Shown: piece by piece, positions 8,281-16,868 of the stretch
How positions within the stretch are numbered: the first letter of the stretch is position 1
Layout: each line of letters starts with the position of its first letter
Source: Clostridium aquiflavi
GTDB taxonomy: Bacteria; Bacillota; Clostridia; Clostridiales; Clostridiaceae
Reading direction: 5' to 3'
NCBI RefSeq assembly: GCF_031344075.1
Contig: NZ_JAVJAN010000017.1
Span: forward strand, 1-64,000
Length of the DNA stretch: 64,000 nt
Program-made: the position numbers and the translations under genes
Notes under the pieces: model-generated
What the model was told of the DNA's origin: nothing
Database searches by the model: none
The model's input: only the letters and a program-made list of their open reading frames with translations

Positions 8281-8907
8281 TTATTTAATATTATCATATT
8301 TACATATATTATTTAATGGACATTCCTTGCATTTAGGATTCCTAGATGTGCAACATCTTCTTCCATGAAATATTAGCAAATGATGAGTTAAAGACCACTC
8401 ACTTTTAGGTAACTCTTTTTGTAACTGCATTTCAACTTCTAATACATTTTCAGAACTTGCAAGCCCTAATCTATTTGACACTCTAAAAACATGCGTATCT
8501 ACAGCTATTGACGGCACTTTAAAAGCATTTGATAAAACTACATTTGCAGTCTTTCTACCTGCTCCTGCAAGCGAAGTTATCCCTTCCATGGTTCTTGGAA
8601 CTTCCCCATTAAAATTTTCTTTTAATTGTCTAAACATAAGTATTAAATTTTTAGACTTGTTACGATATAACCCTATTTGTCTTATTCTTTGCTCCAACTC
8701 TTCATTTGTTATATTTAAAAAAGAGTCTAAGTCAGGATAATCTTTAAATAAAGTTTGTGTAACTTCATTAACCTTTTTATCAGTAGTTTGTGCTGATAAA
8801 ATTGTAGCTACTAACAACTGAAAAGGTGTTTCATAATTTAATTCACATTTAGCATCTGGGTAAGTTTCTTTTAGAATATCTAAAATCTTTTGTGTCCTTA
8901 CTTTCAT
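8281..8907 (-). CDS. nth: Endonuclease III, base-excision DNA glycosylase/AP lyase
   Basis: 208 aa, standard length. It removes oxidised pyrimidines from DNA and nicks at the abasic site. The helix-hairpin-helix with catalytic lysine is in LAGAGRKTANVV, the catalytic aspartate in AVDTHVFRV, and the [4Fe-4S] ligands form C-x6-C-x2-C-x5-C in the last 25 residues (CTSRNPKCKECPLNNIC). The start ATG has GAGGAG upstream. It is followed 18 bp upstream by plsC on the same strand, so the two may share a transcript. Confidence 0.96.
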   Translation of the reverse strand: MKVRTQKILDILKETYPDAKCELNYETPFQLLVATILSAQTTDKKVNEVTQTLFKDYPDLDSFLNITNEELEQRIRQIGLYRNKSKNLILMFRQLKENFNGEVPRTMEGITSLAGAGRKTANVVLSNAFKVPSIAVDTHVFRVSNRLGLASSENVLEVEMQLQKELPKSEWSLTHHLLIFHGRRCCTSRNPKCKECPLNNICKYDNIK

Positions 8908-8925
8908 ATTATTTATAATCTCCTC

Positions 8926-9630
8926 TTATTTATAAACTCCCCTGTATTCTTCAGGTAATAAGTTTGCTATACTCTTCATTAATATATGGAGACATCTATC
9001 ATCATATTCATGTTTATCTTCATTTTCATTTTTCTTTGGAAGTTCTATTTTTTGTCCTATATTTATATTAACATCTGCATTTCGCCAGTTTTCTCCACCC
9101 ATGTCACCACTTTCACTTATTGGAAGAAGCTTTTCTGTTCCACACATCCCAATAGGAATTATTTCTGCTTTTGACATTCTTGCCATTAATAATATTCCTT
9201 TTTTACCTTCAATCATAGCACCAGTTCTACTTCTAGTTCCTTCTGGAAAAATTAAAATATCATTCCCAGCTCTAAGAGTCTTAACAATTCTTGTTATAGC
9301 ATCTTTGTCTGGTGAATTAGGCTTTATAGGAATATTTTTTATAACCTTTGTTCCTATTCTAGTTATAAGATCATCACTTAACTTAGCACCTGCAATAAAA
9401 TATGGATCACTTTTTTGTCTTAATATTCGATCTAACACTAATCCATCTGCATTACTTAAATGATTACATATAAAAATTCTAGGTTTTTTAACTTTATCTA
9501 TATTTTCAATTCCTTTTAAGGTTATGTTTGCATATTTTTTTATATAATTCGCAATTTTCATTTTACCAAAATTCACAAGAAAACTTTCTGGTAACATTTC
9601 TAATATTTTTACTATAGTTGGTGATAGCAT
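8926..9630 (-). CDS. plsC: 1-acyl-sn-glycerol-3-phosphate acyltransferase
   Basis: A 234-aa PlsC-family enzyme that makes phosphatidic acid from lysophosphatidic acid at the membrane. The acyltransferase box H-x4-D is seen in CNHLSNADG, the glycerophosphate-binding box in FPEGTRSR, and a third block in EIIPIGMCGTEKL. I place the start at the ATG at 9630 because GGGAG lies eight bases away. A GTG three codons upstream would overlap the ribosome binding site. Same-strand spacing to nth and queG is short, suggesting one transcript. Confidence 0.9.
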   Translation of the reverse strand: MLSPTIVKILEMLPESFLVNFGKMKIANYIKKYANITLKGIENIDKVKKPRIFICNHLSNADGLVLDRILRQKSDPYFIAGAKLSDDLITRIGTKVIKNIPIKPNSPDKDAITRIVKTLRAGNDILIFPEGTRSRTGAMIEGKKGILLMARMSKAEIIPIGMCGTEKLLPISESGDMGGENWRNADVNINIGQKIELPKKNENEDKHEYDDRCLHILMKSIANLLPEEYRGVYK

Positions 9631-9674
9631 ATTTCTCACTCCCGCTCTAATCTCTATATCTCTTTATATAATAA

Positions 9675-10676
9675 TTATATTCTAGTTTTTTGGAAAAGTC
9701 TATTTATATACTCATTTAAATATGGTGATTCAAACTTTTGATTTTGGTTTAAATTATTATTTTTTAAATACATTTTACTTCTGATCAAGGCATTTCTTTT
9801 TAAGATATTTTTTCCTCTCCATCCACAAGATGTATTCTTAAAACTCTCTTTAAACTGTCGATTTTCCATATTAATAATAAACCCCTCATTATCCTTAACC
9901 ATAAAATCAAATGGTAAAAATTCAGGTATTCTAGACAATTCTTTTTCTATATTATAAGGACATACCAATTGACATGTATCACAACCAAACATTCTTCCTT
10001 GTAATTTTTCTATTTCCCAATCAGCTAAATCTTTTTTTTGAGTAATATAAGATAAACATATGTTACAATTTTTTTTGTTAGAATTAATGGCTTTCGTTGG
10101 ACATGCTGCGTAGCACTCTTCACATTTACCACATTCTTTAAATAAATTCATCTCTTCAAATGTACCTTTATCCTCATCATAAATTTCTAAATCAGTTATT
10201 ATCTCACCTAAAAAAATATATGACCCATATTTCTTATTTATAAGTAAATTATTTTTCCCAACAAATCCAACTCCACCCAAATAAGCTATATATCTTTCAG
10301 GTAACGAATTGCTATCAACAAAACTTTTAGCAATGCCCCCATTAGATTCTATTATTTCACAAATAATTTTTAAGTATTTATTTACTACATAGTGATAATC
10401 CTTCCCCTTTGTGTATACAGAAAAACCATTATTATTATTTGACTCAGAAGTCAAATAAGGGAAAGCTATAGAAATTATAGTTTTCCCCTCTTCTAAATAT
10501 TGAATTGGATTTATTCTTTTATCTATATCATCCTCTTCAAATTCATTTTGTAAATTTAAGTCTTTTCTATTTTTATAAAAGTTCTTTAGTTCATCAAATT
10601 TCCTACACTTTATAAAACCTATTGAATCTATACCTAAAGAAGAACAGGTTTTAATTATTTGATCTTTTACTCCCAT
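9675..10676 (-). CDS. queG: Epoxyqueuosine reductase QueG-like iron-sulfur protein
   Basis: 333 aa. QueG uses cobalamin and two [4Fe-4S] clusters to reduce epoxyqueuosine to queuosine in tRNA, the last step of the modification. The cluster-binding cysteines are visible as CGKCEECYAACP and, further on, CDTCQLVCPYN; GGVGFVGKNNLLIN is a family block before them. The length is a little short of the 370-390 aa of enzymes with a C-terminal HEAT-like part. The gene lies 11 bp after cysE. No other queuosine genes are nearby, so the assignment rests on family resemblance. Confidence 0.85.
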   Translation of the reverse strand: MGVKDQIIKTCSSLGIDSIGFIKCRKFDELKNFYKNRKDLNLQNEFEEDDIDKRINPIQYLEEGKTIISIAFPYLTSESNNNNGFSVYTKGKDYHYVVNKYLKIICEIIESNGGIAKSFVDSNSLPERYIAYLGGVGFVGKNNLLINKKYGSYIFLGEIITDLEIYDEDKGTFEEMNLFKECGKCEECYAACPTKAINSNKKNCNICLSYITQKKDLADWEIEKLQGRMFGCDTCQLVCPYNIEKELSRIPEFLPFDFMVKDNEGFIINMENRQFKESFKNTSCGWRGKNILKRNALIRSKMYLKNNNLNQNQKFESPYLNEYINRLFQKTRI

Positions 10677-10687
10677 CGTATATTCCT

Positions 10688-11272
10688 CTAAATTATCATT
10701 TCGTTATAAATTTTTTTCTTTCTTCCTTTTAAATCTTCTATTTCAATTATAGAAGCCTTAGTTCTAATAATATTTCTAGCAGAAACTCCTACTGTTGTTG
10801 CCCCCTGTGGAACATCATGCAATACAACGGCATTAGAACCTATTTTAGCATTGTCTCCAATATTAATTGGACCCAAAACTTTTGCTCCTGCCCCTATAAG
10901 AACATTATTTCCTACTGTTGGATGTCTCTTACCTTTATCTTTACCAGTTCCACCAAGAGTTACTCCATGATATAAAATAACATCATTACCAATTTCAGCA
11001 GTTTCTCCAATTACAACTCCCATTCCATGATCTATAAATAGCCCTTTTCCTATAGTTGCGCCTGGGTGAATTTCTATTCCAGTAAGAAATCGTGCTAATT
11101 GAGAAATAAATCTAGCTAAAAAGAAAAACTTGTGCTTATATAAAAAATGTGAAACTCTATAAGATATAAGAGCATGAATACATGGATATAAAAGTAATAC
11201 TTCTACCTTACTTTTAGCAGCCGGATCATTTATTAAAACCCTTTCCAAATCATAATTTAAATTTTTAAACAC
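10688..11272 (-). CDS. cysE: Serine O-acetyltransferase
   Basis: A 194-aa enzyme that makes O-acetylserine from serine and acetyl-CoA, the precursor used by CysK. The N-terminal helical part (YDLERVLINDPAAKS) is followed by left-handed beta-helix hexapeptide repeats, including HPGATIGKGLFIDHGMG with the catalytic His and VGNNVLIGAGAKVLG. It is the short EpsC/CysE type. The start is best placed at the GTG at 11272, nine bases after AAGGAG; a TTG seven codons upstream would include the ribosome binding site. It lies downstream of cysK under the cysteine T-box. Confidence 0.93.
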   Translation of the reverse strand: MFKNLNYDLERVLINDPAAKSKVEVLLLYPCIHALISYRVSHFLYKHKFFFLARFISQLARFLTGIEIHPGATIGKGLFIDHGMGVVIGETAEIGNDVILYHGVTLGGTGKDKGKRHPTVGNNVLIGAGAKVLGPINIGDNAKIGSNAVVLHDVPQGATTVGVSARNIIRTKASIIEIEDLKGRKKKIYNEMII

Positions 11273-11336
11273 AATTCCATTCTCCTTCTTCAATAAAATT
11301 CAATAGAATTTAAATTTAGTTTATATTCTAATATAG

Positions 11337-11401
11337 TTTTGATATATGCAATAGGTAAAACTCAATTACTCAGTCCAGCTTTTCTTATGCATATATCAAA
11401 A
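11337..11401. repeat. Dispersed repeat, internal core copy between cysK and cysE
   Basis: TTTTGATATATGCA and TGCATATATCAAAA form perfect ends of a 65-bp element with the core CTCAATTACTCAGTCC shared with the copies at 1 and 8224. The outer GGCTCTG ends are missing. It sits inside the probable cysK-cysE transcript, where it would fold into a long hairpin. Confidence 0.65.
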
Positions 11402-11412
11402 GATAATCTAAA

Positions 11413-12324
11413 TTAATCGTATATACCCATTGATATATATTTTTCTCCTCCATCTGGTGCAATGGCTAATACTTTCTTTCCTTTTCCTAGTTTTTGAGCT
11501 ATTTCAATAGCTCCGTATATAGCAGCTCCAGCTGATATTCCTACTAAAACACCTTCTGTTTGTGCAACATTCTTAGCAACTTTTAACGCATCCTCATCTT
11601 TTACTTTTAAGATTTCATCTATATATTTTTCATCATATATTCCAGGTATAAATCCTGCTCCTATACCCTGTATTTTGTGAGCTCCTGGTTTTCCTCCACT
11701 TAATACTGGTGATGAAAATGGCTCTACTGCCACTGCTTTGATTTGCGGATTTTTAGTTTTTAAGCTTTTTGATATTCCAACTAATGTTCCACCAGTTCCA
11801 ACACCAGCAACAATTGCATCTAAATCCGGTATATCTTTATGAATTTCTTCTGCTGTTGTTTCATAGTGTTTTTCTGGATTAGCTATATTCTCAAATTGTT
11901 GAGGAATAAAATACTCATCTCCAACACCAATTTCTAGTGCTTTTTCAATAGCACCTTTCATACCTTTACTTCCATCTGTTAATATTAATTCTGCCCCATA
12001 TGCCTTAATTAAATCTCTTCTTTCCTTACTCATTGTTTCAGGCATAACTATTATAACTTTATATCCCTTTAATTTTCCTATTAAAGCAAGTGCTATACCT
12101 GTATTTCCGCTTGTAGGTTCAACTATTGTTGAGCCTTTTTTTAATAGTCCTTCCTTTTCAGCTTTTTCTATCATACCAAGTGCTGCTCTATCTTTAACAC
12201 TTCCACCTGGATTAAATTTTTCTAGTTTAACATAAACCTCTGCCATATTATCATCATTAACTAAATTGTTTAATTTTAAAATTGGTGTTTTTCCTATTAA
12301 TTCTAGTATTCCATTATAAATCAT
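11413..12324 (-). CDS. cysK: Cysteine synthase A (O-acetylserine sulfhydrylase)
   Basis: A 303-aa PLP enzyme that combines O-acetylserine with sulfide to give cysteine. The PLP lysine lies in NPGGSVKDRAA near residue 44, the substrate loop is TSGNTGIALA, and the phosphate-binding loop is VGTGGTLVG. The length matches CysK rather than the CBS-domain enzymes. AAGGAGG precedes the ATG. It is the first gene after the cysteine T-box leader and is followed by cysE, so the pair is expected to be induced when charged tRNA-Cys is low. Confidence 0.96.
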   Translation of the reverse strand: MIYNGILELIGKTPILKLNNLVNDDNMAEVYVKLEKFNPGGSVKDRAALGMIEKAEKEGLLKKGSTIVEPTSGNTGIALALIGKLKGYKVIIVMPETMSKERRDLIKAYGAELILTDGSKGMKGAIEKALEIGVGDEYFIPQQFENIANPEKHYETTAEEIHKDIPDLDAIVAGVGTGGTLVGISKSLKTKNPQIKAVAVEPFSSPVLSGGKPGAHKIQGIGAGFIPGIYDEKYIDEILKVKDEDALKVAKNVAQTEGVLVGISAGAAIYGAIEIAQKLGKGKKVLAIAPDGGEKYISMGIYD

Positions 12325-12540
12325 CTTTTTTCCTCCTTAATACTTATCTTTTAAAATTTATATACTTCTTAAAAAACGTGCTATGCCACACTTTGTTAGT
12401 TAAATTAGTGAAAAAATAAGAGTTATGAGTTATTGGTTGAAAGTACTTAGCTCTCCATTTTATCCTCTCAATTCTTAACTAATATTTTATTATAACCTTT
12501 AAGTTTGATTTTTAATATTTACAAATATTTTATATAAAAT
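12325..12540. other. Spacer between T-box terminator and cysK
   Basis: About 216 bp with no gene. It includes AGCTCTCCATTTT-like sequence similar to a segment near 20000. I see no further regulatory structure. An untranslated gap this long between T-box terminator and first gene is longer than usual. Confidence 0.4.
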
Positions 12541-12850
12541 AAAAAAACTTCGTCTTCTATAAAAATATAGAGACGAAGTTGTATCCGCGGTTCCACTCTA
12601 ATTGAATTAAATTAAAAATTTAATTCCTCTTCAAATTTAGCACAAATTTATGCATTATCACTATAACGGGTGATCCCGAAAAATCTTACTATAAACATTT
12701 AAATGCTTAATTCAGATTTCAACTCCAAAGTGCACTTCACATAAATTCTTGATAAAAAAATTTCAGCTAATTCTTTTCTCTCTGTAAACTTTCCTTTATG
12801 CTACTTTACTTTTTCACAGTTTTTAATTCTGAGTAAATTGATATGCTTTT
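12541..12850 (-). ncRNA. T-box riboswitch, cysteine-type, upstream of cysK-cysE
   Basis: On the minus strand the T-box sequence AGAGTGGAACCGCGG (12585-12599) is followed by an intrinsic terminator whose arms AACTTCGTCT and AGACGAAGTT pair (12546-12580) before a T run. Upstream is a long stem I region with AGAGAG and GTGAAGTGCACTTTGGAG. By position, the specifier is TGC, a cysteine codon, which fits the downstream genes. Uncharged tRNA-Cys should stabilise the antiterminator and switch on cysK-cysE. The family identity is firm; the specifier reading is inferred from motif spacing. Confidence 0.93.
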
Positions 12851-12858
12851 ATAATTTC

Positions 12859-12886
12859 ATTATATGTTATTTCAAAAAAAAGTCAA
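12859..12886 (-). promoter_or_regulatory. Sigma-A-type promoter of the T-box/cysK transcript
   Basis: On the minus strand TTGACT (12881-12886) and TATAAT (12859-12864) are separated by 16 bp. This predicts a start near 12851, right at the beginning of the T-box leader. Confidence 0.75.
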
Positions 12887-12905
12887 TATAATTTTTGAAA
12901 TTTAT

Positions 12906-14156
12906 TTAATTTTTCTTTTTCCAGAAAGGAAATAAAAATTCATCTATCAAATCATGTATTATTACTATTCCCACCAGTCTATCTTCATCATCAACTACTG
13001 GTACAGTAACTAAATCATATTTAGCTGCTACTTCTATTGCTTCATTTATTTCATCATCATGTTTTACACGAGAAACAGTTTCATCCATTATATCTTTTAT
13101 TTTTTTACTGCTATCATTTATTATTAAATCTCTTAAAGAAATCATTCCTTCAATCTTGTCTTCTTCATTTGTTATATATATATAATACATAACTTCTTCA
13201 TCAGGCTGCATTTCTTTAAGTATATCTAATGCATCAGAAATTGTTATATCTAAGTTTAATGATATAAATTCTTTACTCATAATACTACCAACAGTTTCAT
13301 CTTCATATTCTAGTAATTCTTTAACTTCTTTTGCATCTTCTTTTTCTAAATTTATTAATATTTTTTCTCTTTCTTCTTCATCTAAATCATCTAATAAATC
13401 AGCAATTTCATCATTAGCCATATTTTCTAACAACTCAGCAGCTTTAGTTTCTGATAAATCCTTAATTATACTCCCCTTATATTCAGGGTCTATTTCTTCT
13501 AATGTATCTGCTGCTAAATCCTCATCTAATGATTCAAATATTTGCTTTCTCGATCTTGCATCTAAATCTTCTAATATATCTGCAAGGTCAGCTGGATGAA
13601 GTGTAGATAATTTTTGATATGGTAATACTAATTTTAAATTATTATCAACCATTTCCAATGATTCAACATCTTCCCACATTAAAACTTTATCTTCATAATC
13701 TTTACCTAAGACTTTATATACACATTTAGCAAGTCCTGCAATATTCAATCTTCTATATCTTGCTAGAGGTCCTGTTTCAACTGCCACAACTCTATATTCT
13801 CCTGCTATTTCAGCAATTCTCAAATCATTAACTCGTACTACTTGTTTGCCATTTATATCTACTATTTTTTTATCCAACAAATTTTTTGAAAGAAGATAAG
13901 TATAAGTCATTGGAAGTATTTCTTTGCTTCCTCTTGTTTTTATTTTTACATTTCCATTATCATCTAAAAATTCTATATATCTAAATTCATAATGAAATGT
14001 GATGCCATCTTTCCTAAGTTTATAGCCTATAACTCTTGGATATCCCTCTTCAGTTGTTACATAAACATCTCTTAGCTCTCCAAGAACGTCCCCAAATTCA
14101 TCGTAAATATTTTTAGATAAAATATTTGTATATAAAAATACTGATAATTTCTTCAT
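12906..14156 (-). CDS. Soluble PRC-barrel/MgtE N-domain/CBS-pair protein (no channel domain)
   Basis: 416 aa with two PRC-barrel-like segments in the first 180 residues, an MgtE N-terminal superhelical domain (about 185-285, from LSTLHPADLADILEDLD), and a CBS pair (about 290-405). The chain ends at FPFWKKKN with no membrane helices, so the Mg2+-channel part of MgtE is absent. In MgtE the N and CBS domains sense Mg2+. Here they may sense metal or adenosine ligands for another protein; this is inference. The start is placed at the ATG at 14156, preceded by GAGGAGGA. The ATG 13 codons upstream has no ribosome binding site. Confidence 0.85.
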   Translation of the reverse strand: MKKLSVFLYTNILSKNIYDEFGDVLGELRDVYVTTEEGYPRVIGYKLRKDGITFHYEFRYIEFLDDNGNVKIKTRGSKEILPMTYTYLLSKNLLDKKIVDINGKQVVRVNDLRIAEIAGEYRVVAVETGPLARYRRLNIAGLAKCVYKVLGKDYEDKVLMWEDVESLEMVDNNLKLVLPYQKLSTLHPADLADILEDLDARSRKQIFESLDEDLAADTLEEIDPEYKGSIIKDLSETKAAELLENMANDEIADLLDDLDEEEREKILINLEKEDAKEVKELLEYEDETVGSIMSKEFISLNLDITISDALDILKEMQPDEEVMYYIYITNEEDKIEGMISLRDLIINDSSKKIKDIMDETVSRVKHDDEINEAIEVAAKYDLVTVPVVDDEDRLVGIVIIHDLIDEFLFPFWKKKN

Positions 14157-14200
14157 GAAAGATTCCTCCTCTATGTTTTCAGGAAGAACTTTCATTACAT

Positions 14201-14278
14201 TTAAATAGATGAATAGCTCTTCCTAAATATATTAAGTTGTAATTTAAAATCATTAATAATCTGAGGTCCAGCCTCCAT
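14201..14278 (-). CDS. Candidate 25-aa leader peptide upstream of the MgtE-like gene
   Basis: A short reading frame starts MEAGPQIINDFK and ends RKSYSSI with a TAA 44 bp before the MgtE-like start. AAGGTGG lies exactly eight bases before its ATG, as good as any ribosome binding site in the window. It has no similarity I recognise. Its position in a structured leader suggests a regulatory (attenuator) peptide, but chance cannot be excluded for such a short frame. Confidence 0.5.
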   Translation of the reverse strand: MEAGPQIINDFKLQLNIFRKSYSSI

Positions 14279-14770
14279 CTTTTACACCACCTTATAATCT
14301 ATAATCTAATTTTTAAACTAAATTTACAAATAGTCCTATTATTATAATTAATGTACACCTAATAAATAAGCATGCTCATTTATCTCATACTACTGCAATT
14401 AAGAAATTTTTAAACTACTAATTTATGAGATAAATATAAAAATTTAAATTACGTCATCATCTTTGTTTATTTCTACTAATTATTATATTACATAGACGCA
14501 AAAAGGCAACAAATTTTTTCTGCCAAAGCCCCTTGTATTATAATGTTACTGTTATTTTGAAATGTATAGTTATTATTTATTTAAAACTTGCGACTATTTT
14601 ACTAAAATAATAATTATTGTTATTTGTAAAGTAATCTTGCGTATGTTAATATAAACTGAGTTATTATTCATAGGTTAAATGTGTCTTAACCCTTGATAAA
14701 TGCTTGTTAAATGCTATATACCTTAGTAATATAAATTTAAATTAATATATGAATTGGAGTTAATTAATAT
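14279..14770. other. Divergent spacer between MgtE-like leader and ygiQ, with competing hairpins
   Basis: No gene beyond the leader peptide. A 22-bp near-palindrome centred on GCATGC (14362-14383) overlaps one arm of a second structure. In that structure ATTTATCTCATA (14378-14389) pairs perfectly with TATGAGATAAAT (14424-14435). The two cannot form at once. The plus strand must also carry the ygiQ promoter. Confidence 0.55.
14482..14509 (-). promoter_or_regulatory. Possible promoter of the MgtE-like leader transcript
   Basis: TATAAT (14482-14487, minus strand) with TTGCCT 16 bp upstream (14504-14509). If used, the transcript has a leader of about 320 nt before the MgtE-like start. Confidence 0.45.
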
Positions 14771-16804
14771 ATGAAACTTTGTAAAGAATTTTTACCTATA
14801 TGTAAAGAAGATTTAATAAAAAGAAATATTGATCAATTAGATTTTATAATTGTAACTGGAGATGCCTATGTTGATCATCCATCTTTTGGTACTGCTATAA
14901 TTGGAAGAACCCTTGAATCAGAAGGATTTACCGTTGGAATTATTGCACAACCTAACTGGAATGATTGTGAAGATTTTAAAAAATTAGGGCGTCCTAAATA
15001 TGGATTTTTAGTTAATTCAGGTAATATAGATTCTATGGTTAACCATTATACTGCTGCCAAAAGACATAGAAGCGAAGATTTATATTCTCCAGGTGGTAAA
15101 TCAGGACATAGACCTGATAGAGCTGTAATTGTTTATTGCAATAGAATAAGAGAAGCTTTTAAAGATGTAGCAATTGCAATTGGTGGAATAGAAGCAAGTC
15201 TTAGAAGATTTGCTCATTATGATTATTGGGATAATAAAATAAGAAGAAGTGTCCTTCTAGATTCTAAAGCAGATTTATTGATGTATGGTATGGGTGAAAA
15301 AACAGTAGTTCAAATTGCGGACTTATTAAGATATGGTGCAAATATAAAGAATATCACTAACGTTAGAGGTACATGTTACTTAACTAATGATATATCACAT
15401 ATTGAAAATCCAGTTATCGTTCCATCATATGAAGAAGTGGTAAATGATAAAAATGCTTATTCAGAAGCTTATAAATTAGAATATTATGAACAAGATTCAA
15501 TTATTGGTAAAACAGTAATACAAAAATATGGTGATAGATATCTAGTTCAAAATCCACCTCAAGAAAACTTAACCCAAGATGAAATGGATATTACATATAA
15601 TTTACCTTATACAAGAACTTATCATCCAATATATGAATCTGAAGGTGGAATACCTGCAATTCAAGAAGTTAAATTCTCAATTACAAGTCATAGAGGATGT
15701 TTTGGTTCATGCTCATTTTGTGCATTAACATTCCATCAAGGAAGAGTAATTCAAAATAGAAGCCAAAATTCTATAATTGATGAAGCAACATTATTAACTA
15801 CTCTCCCTGATTTTAAAGGATACATTCATGATATTGGTGGTCCAACTGCTGATTTCAGACATAGAGCTTGTAAAAAACAAGAAGTACATGGAACATGTAA
15901 GACTAAGCAGTGTATGTTTCCAGCACCTTGTAAAAATTTAAAGATTGATCATACTGAATATCTTTCTTTATTAAAAAAAGTTAGAAAATTACCTGGTATA
16001 AAAAAAGTGTTTATTCGTTCAGGTATAAGATATGATTATTTAATTCATGATAAAAATGACTCTTTCTTCAAAGAATTATGTGAACATCATATAAGCGGTC
16101 AATTAAAAGTAGCCCCAGAACATGTTGTTCCAAAAGTATTAAATCAAATGGGAAAACCAACAAGAGAAGTATATGATAGATTTGTAGATAAATACTTTAA
16201 TATAAATAAAAAATTAAATAAGAAACAATTCCTTGTACCTTATTTAATGTCTTCTCATCCTGGTTCTGATTTAAATGCAGCAATAGAACTAGCACAATAT
16301 GTTAAAGAAATGGGATATACTCCAGAACAAGTACAAGATTTTTACCCTACTCCTGGAAGCTTGTCAACTACTATGTACTACACTGGATTTAACCCTCTTA
16401 CTGGAGAAGAAGTTTATGTTCCTAGAACTCCTGAAGAAAAAGAAATGCAAAGAGCTTTAATTCAATTTGCTGTACCTAAAAATCATAAAAAGGTAAAAAA
16501 GGCCTTAATTGCAGCACACAGAGAAGATTTAATTGGTAATGATAAAGATTGTTTGATTGGTTTTACACCAGCTAAACTTGGATATCAAGGTAAAAATAAT
16601 AGAAATAAATCATCTAATAATGATGGCGAAAAGAGTTCACATACAACTAGCACTAGAACTTCTAATAAGAATAATGCAAAATCTAATTCAAGTGCTAAAA
16701 GTATAACTCAAAGTTCTAAATCTAATTCAAAAGATAAAAATGTAGAAAATAGAAAAAAATCTAAAGGTAATTTTAAACCTAAAACTTCTACTAGAAGAAA
16801 ATAA
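14771..16804 (+). CDS. YgiQ family radical SAM protein
   Basis: 677 aa. The radical SAM cluster motif C-x3-C-x2-C is in GCFGSCSFCAL near residue 315, preceded by a cobalamin-binding-like N-terminal region with GDAYVDHPSFG. FPAPCKNL and LKVAPEHVV are further YgiQ-family blocks. The function of the family is not established. The last 70 residues or so are a Ser/Asn/Lys-rich, disordered-looking, basic tail not needed for the radical SAM fold, perhaps RNA-binding. Start ATG with GGAG 11 bases upstream. Single-gene unit with its own terminator. Confidence 0.92.
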   Translation: MKLCKEFLPICKEDLIKRNIDQLDFIIVTGDAYVDHPSFGTAIIGRTLESEGFTVGIIAQPNWNDCEDFKKLGRPKYGFLVNSGNIDSMVNHYTAAKRHRSEDLYSPGGKSGHRPDRAVIVYCNRIREAFKDVAIAIGGIEASLRRFAHYDYWDNKIRRSVLLDSKADLLMYGMGEKTVVQIADLLRYGANIKNITNVRGTCYLTNDISHIENPVIVPSYEEVVNDKNAYSEAYKLEYYEQDSIIGKTVIQKYGDRYLVQNPPQENLTQDEMDITYNLPYTRTYHPIYESEGGIPAIQEVKFSITSHRGCFGSCSFCALTFHQGRVIQNRSQNSIIDEATLLTTLPDFKGYIHDIGGPTADFRHRACKKQEVHGTCKTKQCMFPAPCKNLKIDHTEYLSLLKKVRKLPGIKKVFIRSGIRYDYLIHDKNDSFFKELCEHHISGQLKVAPEHVVPKVLNQMGKPTREVYDRFVDKYFNINKKLNKKQFLVPYLMSSHPGSDLNAAIELAQYVKEMGYTPEQVQDFYPTPGSLSTTMYYTGFNPLTGEEVYVPRTPEEKEMQRALIQFAVPKNHKKVKKALIAAHREDLIGNDKDCLIGFTPAKLGYQGKNNRNKSSNNDGEKSSHTTSTRTSNKNNAKSNSSAKSITQSSKSNSKDKNVENRKKSKGNFKPKTSTRRK

Positions 16805-16817
16805 TTTTAACTATATA

Positions 16818-16860
16818 AAAAGACTAATGTTTCTGTTTGTTTTGGAATCATTAGTCTTTT
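16818..16860 (+). terminator. Rho-independent terminator after ygiQ
   Basis: AAAAGACTAATG (16818-16829) pairs with CATTAGTCTTTT (16849-16860) and T-rich sequence follows. It lies between convergent genes and probably serves both strands. Confidence 0.85.
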
Positions 16861-16868
16861 CTTATTTT

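Noticed and set aside
14279..14770. M-box or yybP-ykoY metal riboswitch before the MgtE-like gene
   Set aside because: The conserved cores of these classes are not seen; the leader is reported as a separate unclassified structure.
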